A stretch of DNA of 64,000 nt from Cotesia glomerata (lineage: Eukaryota; Arthropoda; Insecta; Hymenoptera; Braconidae), in contig NC_058162.1 of NCBI RefSeq assembly GCF_020080835.1, forward strand, positions 10,803,323 through 10,867,322, in the 5' to 3' direction. Both the position numbers and the translations under genes were made by a program. The notes below the pieces were generated by a model that saw nothing but the letters and a program-made list of their open reading frames with translations, was not told where the DNA came from and made no database searches. Below, piece by piece: positions 35,441 to 47,530 of this stretch (the first letter of the stretch is position 1; every line of letters starts with the position of its first letter).

Positions 35441-36850
35441 CCCTGGCGGATTCGTGGTCACGGTAAAATGATCGTGAAACGACGGTGAATGTACCATAAA
35501 TTCACAGTGTCGACAAATGATCGTCGAATGACCATCACTTTACTATGGAACGGCCGTCATTTGACAGTGAATGACGAGTATCATTGTGAAAGTTTTTCAC
35601 TGTTACTTTATGATTTTTATTCTGTATAGTTATCATATTTCACTATTCGAAAAACCAAATTTTTACTTGACTTCTCCGATTTTTTACCTGAGTAAAAATC
35701 GTAGATCATCGATCGATCGTCTGTCATTCGAAAACATATAAATTGTCAAAAAACCGTAACTCGGTGGTAGATGCACAGTAGTCTGTGAGTGAAACGACCG
35801 TGAAACGAGCGTATAATGTCGGTAAGTCAGGAATTTTTTACTAGTCAACAATGAAAAAGTGCTGATTATATTTTTTTTTTATTTCATTAAAAATACTCAA
35901 AGTGTATAAAAAGATAGGTAAATGAGAAATTTTCAGTAACTAATCGGGATGAAAAATTAAAAAAAAAATATTAAATTATTGTAATTTTGTTTATTTCAAA
36001 GTAAAATTATAAAAAATTAATCAGATTACAGGCAATCAACAGAGATCAATCATTTTAATACGTTTCAGAAGAGTTTATGGCTTACAAGTGTTGAATTTTT
36101 TTTATAGTCTTAAATGAGAAACTATAATACCTTTTGATTATGAAAAATATAATAATCAATATTGTTTTTTTTTTTTTTTTTTTTAGAGACGAAAACTTTA
36201 ATTTCAAAATTACGGAAAAATTGTTTGTTATCAAGAAAAATTATTATGAGATATTTTTTTTTAACAATTCAATTTTTAGCAATTTCTTTTCCAGATCTTT
36301 TTTTATACAGTTAATAATTTCACCATAATTTCGAAATTAAGAATTTCGTAATCATCAAAAATTTGAATCATTTATTACGATTATTATTTTGAAGTCATGG
36401 AAAAAATATAACTTTATTTAAGCTATTTTTATCTGTGCAATGAAAAAAAACATGACTTGGTTTTGACACCTTATGATGTGACTGAATCAAGTGTTTCGTG
36501 CGGTGTCTTAGATAGCCTAGCTGGTAGAGTCTTGGGCGCGCGACCAGATGAATCGGGTTCGAGTCTCGGTCTAGACTGTCGGCAATATTTTTTTTTATTT
36601 TATTGTCCGTGACAGTTGCGTAAAATCACCGTATTTGGACAGTATATTGAGCGTACAGTGTCGGTCATAACGTCGTAGATTCACTTGCGTATGCACCGTA
36701 AATATTCAATAAATTTATAGTAGATATCGTTCACAACGGTATCCGATGTTGACTGACAGATCGTTCGGTAAGAACGAACTTTATACGGTGAAACGACCGT
36801 GAAACAACCGTCATTCGACCGTGCTTTCACCGTGTCGCCGAAACCGCCAG
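35441..36850. mobile_element. Element with CCCTGGCGG ends and GTGAAACGACCGTG repeats
   Basis: Inverted termini TCCCTGGCGG.TTCG / CGAA.CCGCCAGGGA enclose 1.4 kb. Subterminal sequence on both sides repeats GTGAAACGACCGTGAAAC-type words (35480..35560, 35790..35820, 36790..36830). It splits copy 1 of the CA-core repeat. A tRNA-like box lies inside (36505..36580). No transposase. Family not recognised. Confidence 0.65.
36505..36580 (+). repeat. tRNA-like Pol III promoter segment
   Basis: TAGCCTAGCTGGTAGAGTC matches a Pol III A-box/D-arm, and GGGTTCGAGTCTC is a B-box with a foldable T-arm. The acceptor stem pairs only partly (TAGA/TCTA), and a T-run follows. More likely a SINE head than a functional tRNA. 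Confidence 0.5.
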
Positions 36851-37076
36851 GGATGTTAAAAAAATCCTTGTTTCCAAATATTTCGCCGAGGATATCTCTC
36901 GAACCAATCAACCGATTTGTACGTTCTTGATATCGATCGACGCGATTTTTTGAGCTCTAAAAATTGTTCTATTTCATCGAAAACGATCCAAAAGGAAATG
37001 TCGAAGTTATGTGAAAAAAACACTTTTTTCGGTTTTCTTTCGTTAACGATATCTCTCGAACGAATTAACCGATTTT

Positions 37077-37077
<1 letters not shown>

Positions 37078-37164
<87 letters not shown>
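37078..37164 (+). repeat. (AC)n microsatellite
   Basis: A pure AC dinucleotide run of about 87 bases forming the core of CA-core repeat copy 1. Confidence 0.99.
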
Positions 37165-37168
<4 letters not shown>

Positions 37169-37692
37169 CTTACATACATACAGACATAGTGACAACCTCG
37201 CAGGAGTAGTCAGGGAAGCTTCCTGTAACCTTTAAACGTCGAGATCTGATGAAAACTCGATTTTTGCAAAACGGGGTGAAAACAATAACTTCCCGATTTT
37301 TGAAAATCTTCGATTTTCTTAGCGAGAAGTTAAAAATACTACTAAATGTTTATCAACGATTTAACTAATTTTATGAATTATATATTTATCAAAGTTTTTT
37401 CATAATTTTTGAATTGAGGAACATAAAATGTTTTACGAGTGAACAAGTGACCGATTTTCAGCATGAGATGCCCTTTATTTTTCATGTTTATAATAATATA
37501 AATAAAAAATCTTTACGTATTGTCATATACATGGAACGGGATAATCAGCCTCTTTAATTGTGCGTGTGACGATGTACAACATCCCTGAGTTCTTTTATAC
37601 TTACTATCAAATCAAAAATAAATAAATAAGTTTAAGATACATTTTAAATTAAAACTTTTTTTCTCTCTATAAATATAAATAAAAAAAAATGA

Positions 37693-39224
37693 TTAATACG
37701 ATATGTTATTACGCAAATGTGCTTGTTTTCGATACTGATATTTTTCACATTTTCCCCACCACGAAGATTTTTCACAAACTTTTTGAGGTTTTAAAATAAA
37801 ACACTTAGTCTGTACAACATTAAAAAAAATTCTTCCAATAAAATTAGCTGCTGATGTTCTTGCCATTTTTAAACACGTTCGAAAGCTGTAAATAAAATTA
37901 AAAAAATTATGTAAAATAAAATGATAATCGCAGTTAAATTATATTATTAATAAATTTATTTAATAATATAATTTAAAAAACTCACACCAGAACAAAACAA
38001 GATCAACATCATGCATACAATACAATCAAACATTCAATTATAATCAAACACCTAAAACATTTTCTATTTACAATTCTACAGATTCCAGACCACGTTTGCT
38101 CGAAGTAATTGTGTGAAATTGCCCTACGGACAATAATTTATGATGATAAAATGAAAAATATTTTTCAAGTATTTAATCATGCTACATTGTACAGATCCAG
38201 CTTACCGCTCGTCGCAAGTGCAATGCATGAGCGTGGAAATGCCCCAATTGAAGAGGCCATAGCGTGTTTCAAAAGCAGGAATATAAAACGGACAAGCAGT
38301 ATCGTGTCTTCGACAGCAAGCATCAGCTTTACCAAAACCACCGAGATTTGTATATTTAGTAGCACGATTTCCTCGTCCACACCACTGAGTACCAGGCATC
38401 AGAAAAAGTTCACGCCTATTTCGAGGTTTTCGACGTCCATGTCGTCGCAATCTCATTATTTTTGTGATATTTTCACCTTGCCTGTTTCATTATTTTACAA
38501 ATTCTCGAATCACCATTTAAAACTACTGAATTATTTTTAAATATCCATTCACAAGTTTGGAACTATTCCATTAATCGTGTACTACAATAACAAATATATT
38601 CTTACCTTTGATCACATCCACAGTGACTCAGTGTAAATGGCATGTAATTCCAGAAGTTATAACGTTCGGAAAAAGGTGGAATAGCCCGATAACAGTGATC
38701 ATGTCGTCTGCAACATCTATCAACGCTGTTCAAGCCCCCAAGTTCTTTATAAGAAGAAGCAGTTCGATGTGGACCACACCATTTCGTTCCTGGCGCTATT
38801 ACCATCTGTTGAAGACTTCTCTCTACTATCCTACCAATTAAATTAAATAAATTTGTTTTAAAATAAAATTAAAAAAAAAAAATTAAAAAACCATAACAGA
38901 TACTGATGATAGATTTTTCACCTGTGTTTAAGATGTTGTCGTAACGCTAAATTTCTTGTTTGAGATTTTATAAGATGACAACGACGATGAAGATTATCAT
39001 GTGATTCAATCCATTTAATTTCACGTGGCGCTTCAACTTCATCAAGAATTTGAAATTTCTCTTGAATGTCACCCGTCCAGACACTATCATAACAAAAACC
39101 CTGATCAATTGGTCTATCGTCTACACAGTCAGTTAAGCTATCTCCTTCGTATATCAATTGTAGCTTCTTCTGGTTTGCCCCAATCTCTCTCAAAGTGACA
39201 TTTATATCTCTGAAAATAATAAAA

Positions 39225-39280
<56 letters not shown>

Positions 39281-40342
39281 CATTTTACATCTTTGAATAT
39301 AATAAGGATATCATTATTGATTTTTCGTTCTTTATATTGTCACTTGCAGCAAAGACATTATCATCAGGACTTTCTACTTAACTTTTCCTTTCTTTTACCT
39401 CTATTCTATCTTATTCACTTTTTTTGGACTTACTATAACGTAACTTTTATTCTCTTTACTCTAATCCCCACGCGGATTGTCTGACGGAGGGTCAAAGTTA
39501 CGAGATAATAATTTACACTAGATTTAATGTGCATGACTTGGTTAATTTGATGGATGGTCTGACACAAGTCTTTACTTCTATATCCATATCCAATATATAC
39601 ATGTATTATATATATAAAATGATATTGTTATAAATAATAAACGAATAGAAACAACAATCAGCATTATTTATCAAGTGTAAAAATGCTGAAGATTTAAAAT
39701 CTATTGATGTTAATATTTACTTAACTATTTCAATGTTTAGAGTATGTAAAGTGCTTTCTCTGTTTTTTTTTAGTTAAATATACCTAAATGTATATCTTGG
39801 ATAAAATTGGTTATCGGAAGTTCCGTGAGAATATAAACAGATGAAAAAAACCAAGTGTAAAAACATCAACGGATTTTCTAATCCTCGCTCACTTAACTTG
39901 CCATTTTAAGGATTAAACCCACAAAGCAGATTTACGGTCGACCCTTTCTAAAACAATGCCAAAAATATAAAAGTGTCAGTGTATTTTTTTATTCTAATTC
40001 TTATTAACAGATTTAAATAAAAATTAACTCCATTAAATATATGCTAATTTAAAAGCTTTTTGACTTGAAGGTTTCATAAAGACGTCATTGTTATATCTTA
40101 GACTAAAAGAAAATTTTATAAAATAAGAATTTGTATTAATTAGCATACCCCCAACTAACTATTGTCTCCTTGGCGCAAATCCCATTCCACTTGACAGTCT
40201 TTTGTACTTGACCGTCTGGTAAAATCCGTGTAATCATAAAGTTACCGTGGGAGCTTGTTGAATTGATTGTTGAGTATATAGATCTTTGGTTATTGAATCC
40301 ACTAACTAATTGAAGTAACAGTAGATATGATATAAAAATCAT
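37693..40342 (-). CDS. Secreted group III phospholipase A2 with two core exons
   Basis: Predicted Ca2+-dependent secreted enzyme releasing fatty acid from the sn-2 position of phospholipids (bee-venom-type fold). Exons are complement(37693..37885, 38206..38481, 38606..38830, 38922..39209, 40149..40342); every internal junction is phase 2 and GT-AG. Exon 1 gives the signal peptide (MIFISYLLLLQLVSG). Exon 2 is an N-terminal extension. Exon 3 carries core A: KWCGPH loop and catalytic CCRRHDHC. Exon 4 carries core B: QWCGRGN loop and CCRRHDTAC. Exon 5 holds the shared C-terminal Cys region (FRTCLKMARTS ... stop). Read through, the protein is 391 aa with two cores. Core A lacks the second Gly of the WCGxG Ca2+ loop; core B has one extra residue between His-Asp and the next Cys. 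Because phases match, A and B could also be mutually exclusive exons. It may be digestive, immune or venom-related; the sequence alone does not say. Confidence 0.87.
39234..39276. repeat. (AT)n microsatellite
   Basis: Pure TA dinucleotide run in the first large intron of the phospholipase A2 gene. Confidence 0.98.
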
Positions 40343-41716
40343 TAGTTTTGTTATTTTATTTTCACCACCGATTGGTTTTAATAAAAACATAACTAATATC
40401 CTCAAACACATTATACAATATTTATATTTATACAATTGATGAAAATGATGATACATATACTCATGGAATAAATTTATGATAGTATAAACAAGAATAATAT
40501 ATGTTAACACAAGTCAAAATTTGATTGATCACTGTCAAACAAAAATGATTAATCATTCAACATGTCTATTATCTAATTGTAGCATTTTATTTTGTCAGTA
40601 GAATTAAATAAAACAAACACGAGGCACATTAAAAAATTAACTTTTTCTTTTTTTATTAATATTATTGAAACTTTGCACGTTTTTTTATTTTTTTAATTTT
40701 ATTTATTTGTCGGAAATTTTATCTGTCAGAAGTAACGGCACGTGGTACAGAGTAAAGAACAGACGATAAGTTTTAAATGCCAACTAATGCCTCGCGGCTT
40801 GACAAAAACGGTATAACTGGCGCGCGTCGGCATTGAGCCTCCCTTAAATACTCGTCGTCCTGGTAGCTGTCCAGTTTCACCTACTATACCACCACTCTCT
40901 CCTGGACCTCGAGGAACATTCGATGGCTTTGCTTTCTTCCCCCCCCCCCCCCACTTTTGTCATCAATGTATCTCTCATGAGCTACGTTAACGTTACGTCT
41001 GCCAAATCCAATTCTCCATATTCTCACCCCGGATCTAATTCCCCTCTTTGACTTTTTCTCTCGTCATTTCTCTTCCGTTTATCCATTGCATTGCATTACA
41101 ACAAATTTTACACATGATTTTTGTACACACAAGCATTTATACATATATGTACGTATATCACTGCACGCTGACATCACCTTGTTTGTATTTTATAGAATTT
41201 TTCTAAAAATTTTACACAAAAAAAAAAATTATAAAATTTTTTTTGATAAATAGCTTCATTAATTACTCACCCTAGCTTTGTAGATCATACATCAGTCTAT
41301 GATCTGTCACCGAGTCTCTCGAGAATACGTTGAGATTTATTACCAGCAAGGATGAATCGCTCAACGTATATACAGGAGATATAAACATATACATACAGGC
41401 TCAAACATCGGTTCTCTTGCTATGGCTTTTATTTTCCAGCTCTCTTTCTCTTATTCACCCTTATATATCTGCTTTTGACGAGCTGAAATATTACATGTGA
41501 TGTATACACAATCAGATAACGTTAGACATTACATTTGGCATTGATGCTAAAATCATTTCCCTCCATGTGGTTTGTAGTTTGTTAATATTCTTATCCAACT
41601 TATACTACTGCATTAATGTGTACACTAAATAAAATAACATGAGTATTATTAGATATTAATATTGTACGATAAATCAACTAAAGCTATCATCTATACCCAT
41701 CAACATTAATGGGATA
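40343..41716. other. Upstream region of the phospholipase A2 gene
   Basis: A GC-richer patch at about 40730..41060, with a C14 run near 40955, contrasts with AT-rich surroundings. It may be promoter or 5' UTR of the minus-strand phospholipase gene. No coding exon recognised. Confidence 0.35.
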
Positions 41717-42536
41717 TTGATAATAAAATTATATCAATATATAAACTTTCAACCTCACATCAATGCAGTGGTTACCTCCTCGTGGAAGATGTTAGGATTT
41801 GTAAATAGATCTAGTCGTAACTTAATCTCAATCAAAGCTATTAAATCTGTATACTTTTCCCTGGTTAGATCGCGTCTCGAGTATGCTGCGGTGGTCTGGT
41901 CTCCTATCTTTGATGTGCACATCAATAAGATCGACAAAGTTCAACACAAATTCCTTAAATTTTTAGTATGGAAAATTGACCGAATTTACCCTAAACCGGG
42001 CTCGGATAAGGGAGAACTTTGTCGTAGATTTAAAATGCTTTCTTTAAAGGACCGCCGACTATGTGCCAGTGCTATTTTCTTGACGCGACTGATACAGGGC
42101 AAGGTTGATTGTCCGAGACTTCTAGAATCAATTACTTTCAGAACTCCGACCTGGAGAAGTAATGTTCCCATTCAACTTCCACTAACGAGTACTAACTTCG
42201 CTGCATCTGCTCCTATTTATCGTTTAATGTATGCTTTTAACTTGTTTTATAAAATTGATAACAGCCTTGACATCTACACGATAAATAATGTTGGCTCTCT
42301 TGCAAAACTTTGTTCCTCAATTGGACACTGACTTAGTGCATCCTATCTAATTGTTAATTACTATCAAATAATATATGATCAATTTATCAGATAAAGCATA
42401 GACTTACTACTATTAATTTTATATTTAAGCTTTACTATAATAAAACAATTGTTATATTCATTTCTTTTCTATGGAACCCAATTATTGGCATTGCTGTAAG
42501 GTTCAATGTACTGTTAAAATAAATAAATAAATAAAT
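41717..42536 (+). pseudogene. Non-LTR retrotransposon 3' fragment (Jockey/CR1-like)
   Basis: An open frame of about 200 aa (ending at 42331) matches the post-RT 'thumb' region of LINE reverse transcriptases: KSVYFSLVRSRLEYAAVVWS followed by INKIDKVQHKFLKFL and MLSLKDRR. The catalytic RT domain is missing, so the copy is 5'-truncated as usual for LINEs. The 3' UTR ends at a short AAATAAATAAATAAAT tail (about 42515..42535), typical of Jockey/CR1-type 3' ends. Clade assignment is tentative. Confidence 0.85.
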
Positions 42537-42950
42537 ATGTAAATTTAATGGTTTTTTTAATAAAAATTTATCCACATATTTTACAAATGATAATATACCA
42601 AAAAACGAATTCATTGTTTATTGTGAATTTATATTGAGGTGATAAAGTACTTATCGAAACATTTTTGTTCTCCCTGGTTCACTCCAGCTCAATACGTCTG
42701 ATGTTGATATCTCGTGAATATATCAGTAAAAATTATAATATAATAATATGATATTAAATTAAATAACTTAGAATATATATAGGGGTCAATGCACGGAAGA
42801 AACTGAAGCCTAAAAATATTAAAAAATTAATAGAAGATGGATGAAATTTTTTTTATGTTAATCAACTAAACACATCAAGTAAAATAAAAATTATTACCAC
42901 CGTTTCGAAATATTCTTATGTGATTTAAAATATTATTATCAAGCATAATA

Positions 42951-43165
42951 ATTTTAATATGTAAGGCGCGCAGTAGCCCTATCGGATCCGGCCCTTGCTT
43001 ACCAAAGCATTGGACCGGGTTCGAGTCCGGCGTACTCCAATGAAAATATTTTCAATATTTAAGTGTATTATTCTGCTCAGCCCAAAAAATAAAACGAGTT
43101 CCAATCTCAAAAGTTTACCCCCTACCGTAGTCGCTCATGACCTTAGTAGTTTATGCGACTTTAAA

Positions 43166-43196
<31 letters not shown>

Positions 43197-43208
43197 TTTA
43201 ATATGTAA
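42951..43208 (+). mobile_element. tRNA-derived SINE with 14-bp target duplication
   Basis: SINE at 42965..43194 flanked by ATTTTAATATGTAA on both sides (42951..42964 and 43195..43208). The head carries tRNA-like A-box (AGTAGCCCTATCGG) and B-box (GGTTCGAGTCC) sequence. A short unique body and a poly-A tail of about 23 follow. It is shorter than, and unrelated by eye to, the SINE in the hAT element. Confidence 0.9.
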
Positions 43209-43221
43209 TTGATTGATTTAT

Positions 43222-43873
43222 TGCACGCCTCATAGCGCGAAGCGCGTGAGGTTGTGCTTTATACTCGACTCGTCAAGATCAAGCAATTTTGTGATCTTTA
43301 AATGCCTCTATCACAACCATATTACACTTATTCAATAATATAAGTAGATGTACACCGAAAAACACTTAAATTAAACCATCTTTTACTTTCTAAAATCATT
43401 TCATGTTGCTATTTTGAAAAAAAAAAAAACGTTTTAAAAAAAATTTTACGTGGACGTCCGGATGTCACCCCATTTTGGATGTACCAACGATTACTTCCGA
43501 ACAAATTGATATTTCAAGACCGGACCTTTTTTATTAGTTTAAGAATTCGATGAACTGGGTCCGTATTTCATATCAGTGGCCTAGCTTATGTATTTTTTTT
43601 TTTAATTGAATTTTTATTAAAATTCACGGATACAACCGTACAAAGCCAAACGAACTTTTCTTATTTGTCACGTGAAAACTTTGGCGCCACTTGATCAAGC
43701 TAGATTTTTTTAGACTGCGTGCGCATATGACAAGAAAAAAGGGCGCCGATATTTAAAAAAAAAATAAAAAATACTCTGTAAGAAATTACTTAATTATAAT
43801 TTTTTTTTTTTTAATTAATTATACAATTAATTTTTTTCTTAAAAAATGATTGAGCGTTATGAGGCGTGCACTT
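43222..43873. mobile_element. Element with TGCACGCCTCATA ends
   Basis: Inverted termini TGCACGCCTCATAGCGC / GCGTTATGAGGCGTGCA enclose ~650 bp. The interior has GC-richer patches (GGACGTCCGGATGTC near 43450, TTTGGCGCCACTTGATC near 43680). The right-end word GTGCACTTTTGGATTTTCCA also occurs at about 20070, suggesting a related fragment there. No ORF. Confidence 0.55.
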
Positions 43874-46800
43874 TTGGATTTTCCAAACTTTTTTCATTTA
43901 TAATCAAGCATTTTTTAGAAAATTTAGTTTCCTTTTTATATTAGTCCCAGTCTATTCGAAATTCGTGAACTACTACTTTTAAAGAAAAGACAGAGAAAGA
44001 AAGAGGTCGTATCTCCAATTGAACCATTTTTATAAGCAGTAACTAAGGATATGAATTTAGGAACAGGTGTCAAAGTCATAATAAATTGTTATATTCTGTT
44101 TTCTAATTTTCTTCGTAAAGAAGTTTATTTCGAATTAGTACAATTTATGTAAATTACAGAATGGGAGAAACTTGAAAAACATCTTTAAGTTACAGTGGTG
44201 ACTCTTTAATTCTGACTGCAATGTATCTCGAATTCTAGGTATTAAAGTTACAGAATACATGGCAGTTTACGAGTTCTTCCACTATTTTTTAGTGGGAAAT
44301 GGTAAAGATTCAAAGTTAGAGAACGATAAAGTTATAGAGGCTTGATAGCCCTGTCTAAAAATATTCATTGAAAAAAATTAAAAAAATTCGCTCTATGCAA
44401 ATTATATATTTATAGATATATACTGAAAAATTGAAATTGTTGAAACAAATAGTGAATTTTTAAACAGGGAGTATATGGAAATAATATCCAAGTATATTTA
44501 TATGAATTCTTTTCATTTACTCATCATGACATCTCCAAAACTAGAAACCTATTGACTTGAAATTCGGAATGAATATTATTCCTTTCCCCATAGAATAGAC
44601 ATCACTAAGAATGAGTTTCAAGATCGTTCATACACAAATGAGTAAGCGAGTTGGGCAGGTAGCTTGCAAAACATACAGTTTTGAGTAAATGTTACCGTGA
44701 TTTTTAAATTGTAAGACCTACATACGTCAAACTTTACAAAAATATTTCTTACCTTATATAGGAGCCAATATAGAAATATTTTTTTACTAAAGTCAAAAAC
44801 AAAAATATAATGGACAATTTTGAGACATAAGAATGACAGGCTTCAACTTTTGAATAAATATTCCTGTTTTTCTTTGTAAACATTTTTTATTTTAATAGTT
44901 TGATCTATCGTATTCATTAACCGTAAAGGTTAAAAAATAATTTTAATTTCGATTTGTAAAAGGACACTTTAAGCAAAATCAATCAGTAAAACTCAGCCAA
45001 TCAGTCCACCAGTGTTAAACACTTAACAATTCAAAAAAATATGTTACAAAAAACGTTATTTTTGGGATTTTATTTTCAAATAACTTCCAAATGAAAAGAA
45101 AGTTAATTTCTCAAAGAATTACAGTGCATTTGATGATATTGTTATATATAAGCTTTAATTTATTTTTATATTTTTTGCACTATATTCAAAAAAATATCCA
45201 TCATTTGAAATAACTTAAATTTCTGACTTAATAAGAAAATTAAAAGTTTTAAAGAATTTAGGAGTTATTTGTTTTGTTTTGAGGTCTCGAGTTATTTTTT
45301 TTTTTTTTTAACCATTTAATGCTTAAATTCTTTTGATGATTTACATGACTAATTTTTTGGTATTAACACATTTGTGAGAATTGAAAGCTCAAAAATTAAG
45401 CTGAAAAGTATTTACATAATGATGTGTGCGAGCAAGGTGTGAACTCTTAAGTTTTATCCGCAGGGTCAATCGTTTTCTTTTATTATGTATCTCATTGAAA
45501 TCAACCTTTTTATATTGTATGAAAGACCGAACGCTTCTTTTTTTGTCTAAATCTGTTTAGTGATATGGGTTAACACTTAAAAAACATTATAAAATTTTTA
45601 AAGAAAGTGAAAAATATTTTTTTTAATAAAATGTGTTACTTTAATGTAATTACCTGAAAATATTTTATAGGAACGTTGTTTCTTGTTTAATAACTTTCAG
45701 AATTTATTTTTATTGTGTTAACAATATTTTATCATATTACGTATATACTGGTTAAGAAAATATGGAAAAATTATACAATTATTTACATACATGTATTTTT
45801 TACTCATTGATAAGCTGGAATAAAAATAGCTTTCATTTATCATCGGTAAATAAACTTTTATAAAAATTTATGTAATGATATTTTTTTATTCATTTTTACA
45901 ACCAATTTGTTAGTTATAAATAATATAACTTTATAATTTACAAAAATATAATATTTATATTAATGTATTAGATTTTAGTTAATCAAAAAAGTTATGAAAA
46001 GTTTTGGTTAAAATTATCATCATCTTATTCTGGCAAGTTGGGTTGAATTTAACGCACTAGAAAAATCGTGAGGCGATTGGCAAAGATCCAAGAAGTCGCG
46101 GTTTTATTCATGTTAAAAGTTGCCTAAAACTATTGATAATATACATATATAATATATATTAACACAAAGTAGGTTTACGTTCCGGAGGTATGTAGTATAA
46201 AAAAGCAAAACTTTATTTCTATATATACATGCCTATATATGGTGTAACTATATGTATATTACATATTATAATTTTTTTTTCGTTTATTTTAATTGCCTGA
46301 GAGTAATTGATTACTTCCCATAGGGATAACCTGGCTGAAAATGTTTTCCTCTTCATAGTTTAGTTTCCTTTACTTTATTCGTTGATAGTAAAAGCTTCAA
46401 TGAAAGATATATAAGAGATTAAGAGTAGAAGAAAGGCACCGAAGACGTAAAAGTAAAAGAATAAAATAAAATTATGATAAAGCGGAAAGGAAAAGAAGAA
46501 AAGGAAAATAGTTTAACCAAAGAGAGAAGAAATGAACTTTTGCGACTAGGCTGCTTTGCTACCGTTATTCCTTTCATCTCTTTCTTTTTTCTACCAAATC
46601 CATGAGTGGTAGGAATTAATAGCAGGAAGGAAGAATAGATGTGGTGAAAATGGCGTGCGGTCTATTGTATTCACTCTGGTTATGACTCCAGGGTTACATC
46701 GTAAAAGCGAGAACATTATTTTTGAGAAGGATGGAAAAAACAGTGTTGTATAAGACATGGGAGTGAGAAAGAATGAAACTCAAGTCCTTCATAGACTCAA

Positions 46801-46939
46801 TTGTTCAACTCTCAATACAAGGGTCTTCTCTCCGTATGATACCAAGTTACTATGACACGCTCTCAAAAAACCTATGCTTCTTCAGTCATATGTGAGAAGA
46901 GAATGCAAGTCCTGTACACTTCTAAGAACGAAAAAAGAG
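43874..46939. other. Long AT-rich non-coding stretch
   Basis: No supported exon. About 44515..44660 resembles the Helitron head module (CTCATCATGACATCTCC, ATTGACTTGAAATTCGG) in diverged form. 46420..46700 is purine-rich. Otherwise nothing recognised. It could be intron or intergenic DNA. Confidence 0.4.
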
Positions 46940-47308
46940 AAGATACATTTTATGAAGAAAAATTCGGAAATCGGTTGACCCTGAAAGCTATCCCTTAAAC
47001 TTCCCCCTTATTTATTAAATATATTTAATTTGAATGTTTATATAGCTATAACCTTTGACCGCGTCATTTGATTTTGATTTGTTAGGCATTTGATCAGTTG
47101 TTTCCAGAAAGTGTCTTTGATGTCTTGAGTTGATTAGTCAATTATTTTGAAAGTCATTTAGAAAAATTTATTTTTTGAATATCTTTGAGATGGCTCAATC
47201 AATCGACTTTAAAATCTAAGATTGAAGTCTCAATAAATACTTCTGAACGCTGTGTCGCTCATCTTGATCAGTATATTTGTTCTCGAGATATCGTACGACA
47301 AAATTTTT

Positions 47309-47380
<72 letters not shown>

Positions 47381-47530
47381 GCGGCCAGACATCCAGCCAG
47401 GAATAGTCAGAACAGCTTTCTAAGACCTCAAAACGTGGAGATCTGATGGAAACTCGCATTTTGAAAATCAGACCGAAATCTATAACTTTTTACTATTGAA
47501 AATGATTAATTTTCAAAGCGGAAAATTGAA
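46940..47530 (+). repeat. CA-core dispersed repeat, copy 2
   Basis: Diverged, shorter copy: ATCGGTTGACCCTGAAAGCT and AACTTCCCCCTTA at the left, (AC)n at 47313..47367, then AATAGTCAGAACAGCTTTCT and AACGTGGAGATCTGATGGAA towards the right. Terminal words are degraded. Confidence 0.75.

Larger units (their letters stand above)
34986..37333 (+). repeat. CA-core dispersed repeat, copy 1 (interrupted)
   Basis: Begins with ACGGTAGACCCTAAAGGCCA and AACTTCCCGCTAA and ends ...CTTAGCGAGAAGTT, so the terminal words AACTTCCCGCTAA and TTAGCGGGAAGTT are inverted. Between them lie degenerate phrases such as CGAACGAATCAACCGATTTTG, a long (AC)n tract (37078..37164) and AGTCAGGGAAGCTTCCT. Other copies are at 46940, 51225 and 62612 (minus). 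No ORF. A separate element (35441..36850) interrupts this copy. Confidence 0.8.

Noticed and set aside
36505..36580. Functional tRNA gene
   Set aside because: Only partial acceptor pairing; lies in a mobile element.
37078..37179. Open frame of repeated Cys-Val
   Set aside because: It is only the translation of the (AC)n microsatellite.
38206..38830. Two separate phospholipase genes in tandem
   Set aside because: Only one signal-peptide exon and one C-terminal exon are present, and all junction phases agree with a single gene.
42965..43040. tRNA gene
   Set aside because: The tRNA-like head belongs to a SINE with target duplication and poly-A tail.
47185..47446. Open frames with His-Thr repeats
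   Set aside because: Translations of the AC tract and CA-core repeat; no independent coding signal.
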